DNA of 64,000 bases from Megachile rotundata (taxonomy: Eukaryota; Arthropoda; Insecta; Hymenoptera; Megachilidae), in contig NW_027473365.1 of assembly GCF_050947335.1 (NCBI RefSeq), forward strand, positions 496,001 to 560,000, written 5' to 3'. A model generated the notes under the pieces. That model ran no database searches, was not told where the DNA came from, and saw only the letters and a list, made by a program, of their open reading frames with translations. The number at the start of each line of letters is the position of its first letter. Position 1 is the stretch's first letter. Of this stretch, positions 1 through 13,910 are shown one piece after another. Position numbers and translations under genes: made by a program.

Positions 1-2626
1 ATTGTGTGAGTGTGTGATTGTGTGATTGTGTGATTGTGTGATTGTGTGATTGTGTGATTGTGTGATTGTGTGAGTGTGTGATTGTCTGATTGAGTGATTG
101 TGTGCTTGTGTGATTGTGTGGTTGTGTGATTGTGTGATTGAGTGATTGTGTGATTGTGTGATTGTGCGATTGTGTGATTGTGTGATTGTGAGATTGTGTG
201 ATTGTGTGATGGTGTAATTGTGATTGTGTGATTGTGATTGTGTGATTGTGTGGTTGTGTGATTGTGTGATTGTGTGATTGTGTGATTGTGTGATTGTGTG
301 ATTGTGTGATTGTGTGATTGTGTGATTGTGTGATTGTGTGATTGTGTGATTGTGTGATTGTGTGATTGTGTGATTGTGTGATTGTGTGATTATGTGATTG
401 TGTGATTGTGTGATTGTGTGAGTGTGTGATTGTCTGATTGAGTGATTGTGTGATTGTGTGATTGTGTGATTGTGTGATTGTGTGATTGTGAGATTGTGTG
501 ATTGTGTGATGGTGTAATTGTGATTGTGTGATTGTGATTGTGTGATTGTGTGGTTGTGTGATTGTGTGATTGTGTGATTGTGTGATTGTGTGATTGTGTG
601 ATTGTGTGATTGTGTGATTGTGTGATTGTGTGATTGTGTGATTGTGTGATTGAGTGATTGTGTGATTGTGTGATTGTGTGATTGAGTGATTGTGTGAGTG
701 TGTGATTGTCTCATTGAGTGATTGTGTGCTTGTGTGATTGTGTGGTTGTGTGATTGTGTGATTGTGTGATTAGGTGATTGGGTGATTGTGTGATTGTGTG
801 ATTGTGACTGTGTGATTGTGTGAGTGTGTGATTGTGTGATTGAGTGATTGTGAGATTGTGTGATTGTGAGATTGTGTGATTGTGTGATGGTGTAATTGTG
901 ATTGTGTGATTGTGATTGTGTGATTGTGTGGTTGTGTGATTGTGTGATTGTGTGATTGTGTGATTGTGTGATTGTGTGATTGTGTGATTGTGTGATTGTG
1001 TGATTGTGTGATTGTGTGATTGTGTGATTGTGTGATTGTGTGATTGTGTGATTGTGTGATTGTGTGAGTGTGTGATTGTCTCATTGAGTGATTGTGTGCT
1101 TGTGTGATTGTGTGGTTGTGTGATTGTGTGATTGTGTGATTAGGTGATTGGGTGATTGTGTGATTGTGTGATTGTGACTGTGTGATTGTGTGAGTGTGTG
1201 ATTATGTGATTGAGTGATTGTGTGGTTGTGTGATTGTGTGGTTGTGTGATTGTGTGATTGTGTGATTGTGTGATTGTGTGATTGTGTGATTGTGTGATTG
1301 TGGTTGTGTGATTGTGATTGTGTGATTGTGATTGTGTGATTGTGTCTGTGTGATTGTGTGAGTGTGTGATTGTGTGATTGTGTGATTGTGTGATTGTGTG
1401 ATTGTGTGATTGTGTGATTGTGTGATTGTGTGATTGTGCGATTGTGCGATTGTGCGATTGTGCGATTGTGTGATTGTGATTGTGTGATTGTGATTGTGTG
1501 TACTGTGTGACTGTGTGATTGTGTGATTGTGTGATTGTGTGATTGTGTGATTGTGTGATTGTGTGATTGTGTGATTGTGTGATTGTGTGATTGTGTGATT
1601 ATGTGATTGTGTGATTGTGTGATTGTGTGAGTGTGTGATTGTCTGATTGAGTGATTGTGTGATTGTGTGATTGTGTGATTGTGTGATTGTGTGATTGTGA
1701 GATTGTGTGATTGTGAGATTGTGTGATTGTGTGATGGTGTAATTGTGATTGTGTGATTGTGATTGTGTGATTGTGTGGTTGTGTGATTGTGTGATTGTGT
1801 GATTGTGTGATTGTGTGATTGTGTGATTGTGTGATTGTGTGATTGTGTGATTGTGTGATTGTGTGATTGTGTGATTGTGTGATTGTGTGATTGTGTGATT
1901 GTGTGATTGTGTGATTGCGTGATTGTGTGATTGTGTGAGTGTGTGATTGTCTCATTGAGTGATTGTGTGCTTGTGTGATTGTGTGGTTGTGTGATTGTGT
2001 GATTGTGTGATTAGGTGATTGGGTGATTGTGTGATTGTGTGATTGTGACTGTGTGATTGTGTGAGTGTGTGATTGTGTGATTGAGTGATTGTGTGGTTGT
2101 GTGATTGTGTGGTTGTGTGATTGTGTGATTGTGTGATTGTGTGATTGTGTGATTGTGTGATTGTGACTGTGTGATTGTGTGAGTGTGTGATTGTGTGATT
2201 GAGTGATTGTGTGGTTGTGTGATTGTGTGGTTGTGTGATTGTGTGATTGTGTGATTGTGTGATTGTGTGATTGTGTGATTGTGTGAGTGTGTGATTGTCT
2301 GATTGAGTGATTGTGTGCTTGTGTGATTGTGTGGTTGTGTGATTGTGTGATTGTGTGATTGTGTGATTGTGTGATTGTGTGATTGCGATTGTGTGATTGT
2401 GATTGTGTGATTGTGACTGTGTGATTTTGACTGTGTGATTTTGACTGTGTGATTGTGTGAGTGTGTGATTGTGTGATTGAGTGATTGTGTGCTTGTGTGA
2501 TTGTGTGGTTGTGTGATTGTGTGACTGTGTGACTGTGTGATTGTGTGATTGTGTGATTGTGTGATTGTGTGATTGTGTGATTGTGAGATTGTGGGATTGT
2601 GTGATTGTGTTATTGAGTGATTGTGT

Positions 2627-2834
2627 GACTGCGTGATTGTGTGACTGTGTGATTGTGTGACTGCGTGATTGTGTGACCGCGATTGTGTGACCGTGATTGT
2701 GTGACCGTGATTTTGTGACCGTGATTGTGTGACCGTGATTGTGTGATTGTGTGATTGTGCGATTGTGTGATTGTGCGATTGTGTAATTGTGATTGTGTGA
2801 TTGTGATTGTGTGTACTGTGTGATTGTGTGATCG
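2627..2834 (+). repeat. CpG-dense module G1
   Basis: The module reads GACTGCG, GACTG, GACTGCG, GACCGCG, then four GACCGTG units alternating with GTGT, then two GCGATT units, TAATTG, TGTGTACTG and GATCG. That gives 11 CpG sites in 208 bp, while the surrounding octamer has none. This first copy is preceded by a unique GTGTTATTGAG variant and doubled ACTGTGTG units, and has no Q module downstream before the S marker at 3646. Confidence 0.93.
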
Positions 2835-5800
2835 TGTGATTGTGTGATTGTGTGATTGTGTGATTGTGCGATTGTGTGATTGTGTGATTGTGTGATTGTG
2901 AGATTGTGTGATTGTGTGATTATGTGATTGTGTGATTGTGTGATTGTGTGAGTGTGTGATTGTCTGATTGAGTGATTGTGTGATTGTGTGATTGTGTGAT
3001 TGTGTGATTGTGTGATTGTGAGATTGTGTGATTGTGTGATTGTGTGATGGTGTAATTGTGATTGTGTGATTGTGATTGTGTGATTGTGTGGTTGTGTGAT
3101 TGTGTGATTGTGTGATTGTGTGATTGTGTGATTGTGTGATTGTGTGATTGTGTGATTGTGACTGTGTGATTGTGTGAGTGTGAGATTGTGTGATTGAGTG
3201 ATTGTGTGGTTGTGTGATTGTGTGGTTGTGTGATTGTGTGGTTGTGTGATCGTGTGATTGTGTGATTGTGTGATTGTGTGATTGTGTGATTGTGTGATTG
3301 TGTGATTGTGTGATTGTGTGATTATGTGATTGTGTGATTGTGTGATTGTGTGAGTGTGTGATTGTCTGATTGAGTGATTGTGTGATTGTGTGATTGTGTG
3401 ATTGTGTGATTGTGTGATTGTGAGATTGTGTGATTGTGTGATGGTGTAATTGTGATTGTGTGATTGTGATTGTGTGATTGTGTGGTTGTGTGATTGTGTG
3501 ATTGTGTGATTGTGTGATTGTGTGATTGTGTGATTGTGTGATTGTGTGATTGTGTGATTGTGTGATTGTGTGATTGTGTGATTGTGTGATTGTGTGATTG
3601 TGTGATTGTGTGATTGAGTGATTGTGTGAGTGTGTGATTGTCTCATTGAGTGATTGTGTGCTTGTGTGATTGTGTGGTTGTGTGATTGTGTGATTGTGTG
3701 ATTAGGTGATTGGGTGATTGTGTGATTGTGTGATTGTGACTGTGTGATTGTGTGAGTGTGTGATTGTGTGATTGAGTGATTTTGAGATTGTGTGATTGTG
3801 AGATTGTGTGATTGTGTGATGGTGTAATTGTGATTGTGTGATTGTGATTGTGTGATTGTGTGGTTGTGTGATTGTGTGATTGTGTGATTGTGTGATTGTG
3901 TGATTGTGTGATTGTGTGATTGTGTGATTGTGTGATTGTGTGATTGTGTGATTGTGTGATTGTGTGATTGTGTGATTGTGTGATTGTGTGATTGTGTGAT
4001 TGTGTGAGTGTGTGATTGTCTCATTGAGTGATTGTGTGCTTGTGTGATTGTGTGGTTGTGTGATTGTGTGATTGTGTGATTAGGTGATTGGGTGATTGTG
4101 TGATTGTGTGATTGTGACTGTGTGATTGTGTGAGTGTGTGATTGTGTGATTGAGTGATTGTGTGGTTGTGTGATTGTGTGGTTGTGTGATTGTGTGATTG
4201 TGTGATTGTGTGATTGTGTGATTGTGTGATTGTGTGATTGTGGTTGTGTGATTGTGATTGTGTGATTGTGATTGTGTGATTGTGATTGTGTGATTGTGTC
4301 TGTGTGATTGTGTGAGTGTGTGATTGTGTGATTGTGTGATTGTGTGATTGTGTGATTGTGTGATTGTGTGATTGTGTGATTGTGTGATTGTGTGATTGTG
4401 CGATTGTGCGATTGTGCGATTGTGCGATTGTGTGATTGTGATTGTGTGATTGTGATTGTGTGTACTGTGTGACTGTGTGATTGTGTGATTGTGTGAATGT
4501 GTGATTGTGTGATTGTGTGATTGTGTGATTGTGTGATTGTGTGATTGTGTGATTATGTGATTGTGTGATTGTGTGATTGTGTGAGTGTGTGATTGTCTGA
4601 TTGAGTGATTGTGTGATTGTGTGATTGTGTGATTGTGTGATTGTGAGATTGTGTGATTGTGAGATTGTGTGATTGTGTGATGGTGTAATTGTGATTGTGT
4701 GATTGTGATTGTGTGATTGTGTGGTTGTGTGATTGTGTGATTGTGTGATTGTGTGATTGTGTGATTGTGTGATTGTGTGATTGTGTGATTGTGTGATTGT
4801 GTGATTGTGTGATTGTGTGATTGTGTGATTGTGTGATTGTGTGATTGTGTGATTGTGTGATTGTGTGAGTGTGTGATTGTCTCATTGAGTGATTGTGTGC
4901 TTGTGTGATTGTGTGGTTGTGTGATTGTGTGATTGTGTGATTAGGTGATTGGGTGATTGTGTGATTGTGTGATTGTGACTGTGTGATTGTGTGAGTGTGT
5001 GATTGTGTGATTGAGTGATTGTGTGGTTGTGTGATTGTGTGGTTGTGTGATTGTGTGATTGTGTGATTGTGTGATTGTGTGATTGTGTGATTGTGTGATT
5101 GTGGTTGTGTGATTGTGATTGTGTGATTGTGATTGTGTGATTGTGATTGTGTGATTGTGTCTGTGTGATTGTGTGAGTGTGTGATTGTGTGATTGTGTGA
5201 TTGTGTGATTGTGTGATTGTGTGATTGTGTGATTGTGTGATTGTGCGATTGTGCGATTGTGCGATTGTGCGATTGTGTGATTGTGATTGTGTGATTGTGA
5301 TTGTGTGTACTGTGTGACTGTGTGATTGTGTGATTGTGTGATTGTGTGATTGTGTGATTGTGTGATTGTGTGATTGTGTGATTGTGTGATTGTGTGATTG
5401 TGTGATTGTGTGATTGTGTGGTTGTGTGACTGTGTGATTGTGTGATTGTGTGATTGTGTGATTGTGTGATTGTGTGATTGTGTGATTGTGTGATTGTGTG
5501 AGTGTGTGATTGTCTGATTGAGTGATTGTGTGCTTGTGTGATTGTGTGGTTGTGTGATTGTGGGATTGTGTGATTAGGTGATTGTGTGATTGTGTGATTG
5601 TGTGATTGTGTGATTGTGTGATTGTGTGATTGTGTGATTGTGTGATTGTGTGATTGTGTGATTGTGTGATTGTGTGATTGTGTGATTGTGTGATTGTGTG
5701 ATTGTGTGTATGTGTGATTGTGGTTGTGTGATTGTGGTTGTGTGATTGTGGTTGTGTGATTGTGATTGTGTGATTGTGATTGTGTGATTGCGACTGTGTG

Positions 5801-6571
5801 ATTGTGTGAGTGTGTGATTGTGTGATTGTGTGGTTGTGTGATTGTGTGGTTGTGTGATTTTGTGATTGTGTGATTGTGTGATTGTGTGAGTGTGTGATTG
5901 TGTGATTGTGTGATTGTGTGATTGTGTGATTGTGTGATTGTGTGATTGTGTGATTGTGTGATTGTGTGATTGTGTGAGTGTGTGATTGTCTGATTGAGTG
6001 ATTGTGTGCTTGTGTGATTGTGTGGTTGTGTGATTGTGTGATTGAGTGATTGTGTGCTTGTGTGATTGTGTGGTTGTGTGATTGTGTGATTGTGTGATTA
6101 GGTGATTGTGTGATTGTGTGATTGTGACTGTGTGATTGTGTGAGTGTGTGATTGTGTGATTGGGTGATTGTGTGGTTGTGTGATTGTGTGGTTGTGTGAT
6201 TGTGTGATTGTGTGATTGTGTGATTGTGTGAGTGTGTGATTGTCTGATTGAGTGATTGTGTGCTTGTGTGATTGTGTGGTTGTGTGATTGTGTGATTGTG
6301 TGATTGTGTGATTGTGTGATTGTGTGATTGCGATTGTGTGATTGTGATTGTGTGATTGTGACTGTGTGATTTTGACTGTGTGATTTTGACTGTGTGATTG
6401 TGTGAGTGTGTGATTGTGTGATTGAGTGATTGTGTGCTTGTGTGATTGTGTGGTTGTGTGATTGTGTGACTGTGTGATTGTGTGATTGTGTGATTGTGTG
6501 ATTGTGTGATTGTGTGATTGTGTGATTGTGAGATTGTGGGATTGTGTGATTGTGTGATTGAGTGATTGTGT

Positions 6572-6779
6572 GACTGCGTGATTGTGTGACTGTGTGATTG
6601 TGTGACTGCGTGATTGTGTGACCGCGATTGTGTGACCGTGATTGTGTGACCGTGATTTTGTGACCGTGATTGTGTGACCGTGATTGTGTGATTGTGTGAT
6701 TGTGCGATTGTGTGATTGTGCGATTGTGTAATTGTGATTGTGTGATTGTGATTGTGTGTACTGTGTGATTGTGTGATCG
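6572..6779 (+). repeat. CpG-dense module G2
   Basis: Same string as G1, with GACCGCG at 6620. A Q module follows 453 bp after the module start. Confidence 0.93.
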
Positions 6780-9052
6780 TGTGATTGTGTGATTGTGTGA
6801 TTGTGTGATTGTGCGATTGTGTGATTGTGTGATTGTGTGATTGTGAGATTGTGTGATTGTGTGATGGTGTAATTGTGATTGTGTGATTGTGTGATTGTGT
6901 GGTTGTGTGATTGTGGTTGTGTGATTGTGATTGTGTGATTGTGATTGTGTGATTGTGATTGTGTGATTGTGTCTGTGTGATTGTGTGAGTGTGTGATTGT
7001 GTGATTGTGTGATTGTGTGATTGTGCGATTGTGCGATTGTGCGATTGTGCGATTGTGTGATTGTGATTGTGTGATTGTGATTGTGTGTACTGTGTGACTG
7101 TGTGATTGTGTGATTGTGTGATTGTGTGATTGTGTGATTGTGTGATTGTGTGATTGTGTGATTGTGTGATTATGTGATTGTGTGATTGTGTGATTGTGTG
7201 AGTGTGTGATTGTCTGATTGTGTGATTGTGTGATTGTGTGATTGTGTGATTGTGTGATTGTGTGATTGTGTGATTGTGAGATTGTGTGATTGTGAGATTG
7301 TGTGATTGTGTGATGGTGTAATTGTGATTGTGTGATTGTGATTGTGTGATTGTGTGGTTGTGTGATTGTGTGATTGTGTGATTGTGTGATTGTGTGATTG
7401 TGTGATTGTGTGATTGTGTGATTGTGTGATTGTGTGATTGTGTGATTGTGTGATTGTGTGATTGTGTGATTGTGTGATTGTGTGATTGTGTGATTGTGTG
7501 ATTGTGTGAGTGTGTGATTGTCTCATTGAGTGATTGTGTGCTTGTGTGATTGTGTGGTTGTGTGATTGTGTGATTGTGTGATTAGGTGATTGGGTGATTG
7601 TGTGATTGTGTGATTGTGACTGTGTGATTGTGTGAGTGTGTGATTGTGTGATTGAGTGATTGTGTGGTTGTGTGATTGTGTGGTTGTGTGATTGTGTGAT
7701 TGTGTGATTGTGTGATTGTGTGATTGTGTGATTGTGTGATTGTGGTTGTGTGATTGTGATTGTGTGATTGTGATTGTGTGATTGTGATTGTGTGATTGTG
7801 TCTGTGTGATTGTGTGAGTGTGTGATTGTGTGATTGTGTGATTGTGTGATTGTGTGATTGTGTGATTGTGTGGTTGTGTGATTGTGGGATTGTGTGATTA
7901 GGTGATTGTGTGATTGTGTGATTGTGTGATTGTGTAATTGTGATTGTGTGATTGTGATTGTGTGTACTGTGTGATTGTGTGATCGTGTGATTGTGTGATT
8001 GTGTGATTGTGTGATTGTGTGATTGTGTGATTGTGTGATTGTGTGATTGTGTGATTGTGTGATTGTGTGATTGTGTGATTGTGTGATTAGGTGATTGTGT
8101 GATTGTGTGATTGTGTGATTGTGTGATTGTGTGATTGTGTGATTGTGTGATTGTGTGATTGTGTGTATGTGTGATTGTGGTTGTGTGATTGTGGTTGTGT
8201 GATTGTGGTTGTGTGATTGTGATTGTGTGATTGTGATTGTGTGATTGCGACTGTGTGATTGTGTGAGTGTGTGATTGTGTGATTGTGTGGTTGTGTGATT
8301 GTGTGGTTGTGTGATTTTGTGATTGTGTGATTGTGTGATTGTGTGAGTGTGTGATTGTGTGATTGTGTGATTGTGTGATTGTGTGATTGTGTGATTGTGT
8401 GATTGTGTGATTGTGTGATTGTGTGATTGTGTGATTGTGTGAGTGTGTGATTGTCTGATTGAGTGATTGTGTGCTTGTGTGATTGTGTGGTTGTGTGATT
8501 GTGTGATTGAGTGATTGTGTGCTTGTGTGATTGTGTGGTTGTGTGATTGTGTGATTGTGTGATTAGGTGATTGTGTGATTGTGTGATTGTGACTGTGTGA
8601 TTGTGTGAGTGTGTGATTGTGTGATTGAGTGATTGTGTGGTTGTGTGATTGTGTGGTTGTGTGATTGTGTGATTGTGTGATTGTGTGATTGTGTGATTGT
8701 GTGATTGTGTGAGTGTGTGATTGTCTGATTGAGTGATTGTGTGCTTGTGTGATTGTGTGGTTGTGTGATTGTGTGATTGTGTGATTGTGTGATTGTGTGA
8801 TTGTGTGATTGCGATTGTGTGATTGTGATTGTGTGATTGTGACTGTGTGATTTTGACTGTGTGATTTTGACTGTGTGATTGTGTGAGTGTGTGATTGTGT
8901 GATTGAGTGATTGTGTGCTTGTGTGATTGTGTGGTTGTGTGATTGTGTGACTGTGTGATTGTGTGATTGTGTGATTGTGTGATTGTGTGATTGTGTGATT
9001 GTGTGATTGTGAGATTGTGGGATTGTGTGATTGTGTGATTGAGTGATTGTGT
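6572..9052. repeat. 2.48-kb module string G-Q-S-T-V, copy 1
   Basis: From CpG module to CpG module this string is 2,481 bp, with Q 453 bp in, S at 7526, T at 7981 and V at 8166. The same order and nearly the same length recur at 13703, 24996, 33823 and 56547. This copy is the only one with GTCTGATTG followed by TGTG near 7211 in place of GTCTGATTGAG. Confidence 0.85.
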
Positions 9053-9260
9053 GACTGCGTGATTGTGTGACTGTGTGATTGTGTGACTGCGTGATTGTGT
9101 GACCGCGATTGTGTGACCGTGATTGTGTGACCGTGATTTTGTGACCGTGATTGTGTGACCGTGATTGTGTGATTGTGTGATTGTGCGATTGTGTGATTGT
9201 GCGATTGTGTAATTGTGATTGTGTGATTGTGATTGTGTGTACTGTGTGATTGTGTGATCG
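9053..9260 (+). repeat. CpG-dense module G3
   Basis: Same string, GACCGCG at 9101. It is followed after only 859 bp by the next CpG module, with no Q or S marker between. Confidence 0.93.
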
Positions 9261-9911
9261 TGTGATTGTGTGATTGTGTGATTGTGTGATTGTGCGATTG
9301 TGTGATTGTGTGATTGTGTGATTGTGAGATTGTGTGATTGTGTGATGGTGTAATTGTGATTGTGTGATTGTGTGATTGTGTGGTTGTGTGATTGTGTGAG
9401 TGTGTGATTGTGTGATTGTGTGATTGTGTGATTGTGATTGTGTGATTGTGACTGTGTGATTGTGTGAGTGTGTGATTGTGTGATTGTGTGATTGTGTGAT
9501 TGTGTGATTGTGTGATTGTGTGATTGTGTGATTGTGTGATTGTGTGATTGTGTGAGTGTGTGATTGTCTGATTGAGTGATTGTGTGCTTGTGTGATTGTG
9601 TGGTTGTGTGATTGTGTGATTGAGTGATTGTGTGCTTGTGTGATTGTGTGGTTGTGTGATTGTGTGATTGCGATTGTGTGATTGTGATTGTGTGATTGTG
9701 ACTGTGTGATTTTGACTGTGTGATTTTGACTGTGTGATTGTGTGAGTGTGTGATTGTGTGATTGAGTGATTGTGTGCTTGTGTGATTGTGTGGTTGTGTG
9801 ATTGTGTGACTGTGTGATTGTGTGATTGTGTGATTGTGTGATTGTGTGATTGTGTGATTGTGTGATTGTGAGATTGTGGGATTGTGTGATTGTGTGATTG
9901 AGTGATTGTGT

Positions 9912-10119
9912 GACTGCGTGATTGTGTGACTGTGTGATTGTGTGACTGCGTGATTGTGTGACCGCGATTGTGTGACCGTGATTGTGTGACCGTGATTTTG
10001 TGACCGTGATTGTGTGACCGTGATTGTGTGATTGTGTGATTGTGCGATTGTGTGATTGTGCGATTGTGTAATTGTGATTGTGTGATTGTGATTGTGTGTA
10101 CTGTGTGATTGTGTGATCG
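9912..10119 (+). repeat. CpG-dense module G4
   Basis: Same string, GACCGCG at 9960. A Q module begins 453 bp in (10365), but that Q lacks the usual TACTGTGTGACTG tail. Confidence 0.93.
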
Positions 10120-12941
10120 TGTGATTGTGTGATTGTGTGATTGTGTGATTGTGCGATTGTGTGATTGTGTGATTGTGTGATTGTGAGATTGTGTGATTGT
10201 GTGATGGTGTAATTGTGATTGTGTGATTGTGTGATTGTGTGGTTGTGTGATTGTGGTTGTGTGATTGTGATTGTGTGATTGTGATTGTGTGATTGTGATT
10301 GTGTGATTGTGTCTGTGTGATTGTGTGAGTGTGTGATTGTGTGATTGTGTGATTGTGTGATTGTGCGATTGTGCGATTGTGCGATTGTGCGATTGTGTGA
10401 TTGTGATTGTGTGATTGTGTGATTGTGTGATTGTGTGATTGTGTGATTGTGTGATTGTGTGAGTGTGTGATTTTCTGATTGAGTGATTGTGTGCTTGTGT
10501 GATTGTGTGGTTGTGTGATTGTGGGATTGTGTGATTAGGTGATTGTGTGATTGTGTGATTGTGTGATTGTGTGATTGTGTGATTGTGTGATTGTGTGATT
10601 GTGTGATTGTGTGATTGTGTGATTGTGTGATTGTGTGATTGTGTGATTGTGTGATTGTGTGATTGTGTGATTGTGTGATTGTGATTGTGTGATTGTGTCT
10701 GTGTGATTGTGTGAGTGTGTGATTGTGTGATTGTGTGATTGTGTGATTGTGTGATTGTGTGATTGTGTGATTGTGTGATTGTGCGATTGTGCGATTGTGC
10801 GATTGTGCGATTGTGTGATTGTGATTGTGTGATTGTGATTGTGTGTACTGTGTGACTGTGTGATTGTGTGATTGTGTGAATGTGTGATTGTGTGATTGTG
10901 TGATTGTGTGATTGTGTGATTGTGTGATTGTGTGATTATGTGATTGTGTGATTGTGTGATTGTGTGAGTGTGTGATTGTCTGATTGAGTGATTGTGTGAT
11001 TGTGTGATTGTGTGATTGTGTGATTGTGAGATTGTGTGATTGTGAGATTGTGTGATTGTGTGATGGTGTAATTGTGGTTGTGTGATTGTGTGGTTGTGTG
11101 ATTGTGTGATTGTGTGATTGTGTGATTGTGTGATTGTGTGATTGTGGTTGTGTGATTGTGATTGTGTGATTGTGATTGTGTGATTGTGATTGTGTGATTG
11201 TGTCTGTGTGATTGTGTGAGTGTGTGATTGTGTGATTGTGTGATTGTGTGATTGTGTGATTGTGTGATTGTGTGATTGTGTGATTGTGCGATTGTGCGAT
11301 TGTGCGATTGTGCGATTGTGTGATTGTGATTGTGTGATTGTGATTGTGTGTACTGTGTGACTGTGTGATTGTGTGATTGTGTGATTGTGTGATTGTGTGA
11401 TTGTGTGATTGTGTGATTGTGTGATTGTGTGATTGTGTGATTGTGTGATTGTGTGATTGTGTGGTTGTGTGACTGTGTGATTGTGTGATTGTGTGATTGT
11501 GTGATTGTGTGATTGTGTGATTGTGTGATTGTGTGATTGTGTGAGTGTGTGATTTTCTGATTGAGTGATTGTGTGCTTGTGTGATTGTGTGGTTGTGTGA
11601 TTGTGGGATTGTGTGATTAGGTGATTGTGTGATTGTGTGATTGTGTGATTGTGTGATTGTGTGATTGTGTGATTGTGTGATTGTGTGATTGTGTGATTGT
11701 GTGATTGTGTGATTGTGTGATTGTGTGATTGTGTGATTGTGTGATTGTGTGATTGTGTGATTGTGTGATTGTGTGATTGTGGTTGTGTGATTGTGATTGT
11801 GTGATTGTGATTGTGTGATTGTGATTGTGTGATTGTGTCTGTGTGATTGTGTGAGTGTGTGATTGTGTGATTGTGTGATTGTGTGATTGTGTGATTGTGT
11901 GATTGTGTGGTTGTGTGATTGTGGGATTGTGTGATTAGGTGATTGTGTGATTGTGTGATTGTGTGATTGTGTAATTGTGATTGTGTGATTGTGATTGTGT
12001 GTACTGTGTGATTGTGTGATCGTGTGATTGTGTGATTGTGTGATTGTGTGATTGTGTGATTGTGTGATTGTGTGATTGTGTGATTGTGTGATTGTGTGAT
12101 TGTGTGATTGTGTGATTGTGTGATTGTGTGATTGTGTGATTAGGTGATTGTGTGATTGTGTGATTGTGTGATTGTGTGATTGTGTGATTGTGTGATTGTG
12201 TGATTGTGTGATTGTGTGTATGTGTGATTGTGGTTGTGTGATTGTGGTTGTGTGATTGTGGTTGTGTGATTGTGATTGTGTGATTGTGATTGTGTGATTG
12301 CGACTGTGTGATTGTGTGAGTGTGTGATTGTGTGATTGTGTGGTTGTGTGATTGTGTGGTTGTGTGATTTTGTGATTGTGTGATTGTGTGATTGTGTGAG
12401 TGTGTGATTGTGTGATTGTGTGATTGTGTGATTGTGTGATTGTGTGATTGTGTGATTGTGTGATTGTGTGATTGTGTGATTGTGTGAGTGTGTGATTGTC
12501 TGATTGAGTGATTGTGTGCTTGTGTGATTGTGTGGTTGTGTGATTGTGTGATTGAGTGATTGTGTGCTTGTGTGATTGTGTGGTTGTGTGATTGATTGAT
12601 TGTGTGATTAGGTGATTGTGTGATTGTGTGATTGTGACTGTGTGATTGTGTGAGTGTGTGATTGTGTGATTGAGTGATTGTGTGGTTGTGTGATTGTGTG
12701 GTTGTGTGATTGTGTGATTGTGTGATTGTGTGATTGTGTGATTGTGTGATTGTGTGAGTGTGTGATTGTCTGATTGAGTGATTGTGTGCTTGTGTGATTG
12801 TGTGGTTGTGTGATTGTGTGATTGTGTGATTGTGTGATTGTGTGATTGTGTGATTGCGATTGTGTGATTGTGATTGTGTGATTGTGACTGTGTGATTTTG
12901 ACTGTGTGATTTTGACTGTGTGATTGTGTGAGTGTGTGATT

Positions 12942-13019
12942 GTGCGATTGTGTGATTGTGCGATTGTGTAATTGTGATTGTGTGATTGTGATTGTGTGTA
13001 CTGTGTGATTGTGTGATCG
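12942..13019 (+). repeat. CpG module remnant (core deleted)
   Basis: Here the string GTGTGAGTGTGTGATT is joined directly to the two GCGATT units and the GATCG tail of a CpG module. In intact copies these parts lie about 0.3 kb apart, with the GACTGCG/GACCG core between them. The core has been lost, leaving three CpG sites. Confidence 0.8.
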
Positions 13020-13702
13020 TGTGATTGTGTGATTGTGTGATTGTGTGATTGTGCGATTGTGTGATTGTGTGATTGTGTGATTGTGAGATTGTGTGATTGT
13101 GTGATGGTGTAATTGTGATTGTGTGATTGTGTGATTGTGTGGTTGTGTGATTGTGTGAGTGTGTGATTGTGTGATTGTGTGATTGTGTGATTGTGATTGT
13201 GTGATTGTGACTGTGTGATTGTGTGAGTGTGTGATTGTGTGATTGTGTGATTGTGTGATTGTGTGATTGTGTGATTGTGTGATTGTGTGATTGTGTGATT
13301 GTGTGATTGTGTGAGTGTGTGATTGTCTGATTGAGTGATTGTGTGCTTGTGTGATTGTGTGAGTGTGTGATTGTCTGATTGAGTGATTGTGTGCTTGTGT
13401 GATTGTGTGGTTGTGTGATTGTGTGATTGTGTGATTGTGTGATTGTGTGATTGTGTGATTGCGATTGTGTGATTGTGATTGTGTGATTGTGACTGTGTGA
13501 TTTTGACTGTGTGATTTTGACTGTGTGATTGTGTGAGTGTGTGATTGTGTGATTGAGTGATTGTGTGCTTGTGTGATTGTGTGGTTGTGTGATTGTGTGA
13601 CTGTGTGATTGTGTGATTGTGTGATTGTGTGATTGTGTGATTGTGTGATTGTGTGATTGTGAGATTGTGGGATTGTGTGATTGTGTGATTGAGTGATTGT
13701 GT

Positions 13703-13910
13703 GACTGCGTGATTGTGTGACTGTGTGATTGTGTGACTGCGTGATTGTGTGACCGCGATTGTGTGACCGTGATTGTGTGACCGTGATTTTGTGACCGTGA
13801 TTGTGTGACCGTGATTGTGTGATTGTGTGATTGTGCGATTGTGTGATTGTGCGATTGTGTAATTATGATTGTGTGATTGTGATTGTGTGTACTGTGTGAT
13901 TGTGTGATCG
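13703..13910 (+). repeat. CpG-dense module G5
   Basis: Same string, GACCGCG at 13751. The tail carries a G-to-A change (AATTATG). Q follows at 453 bp. Confidence 0.93.
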
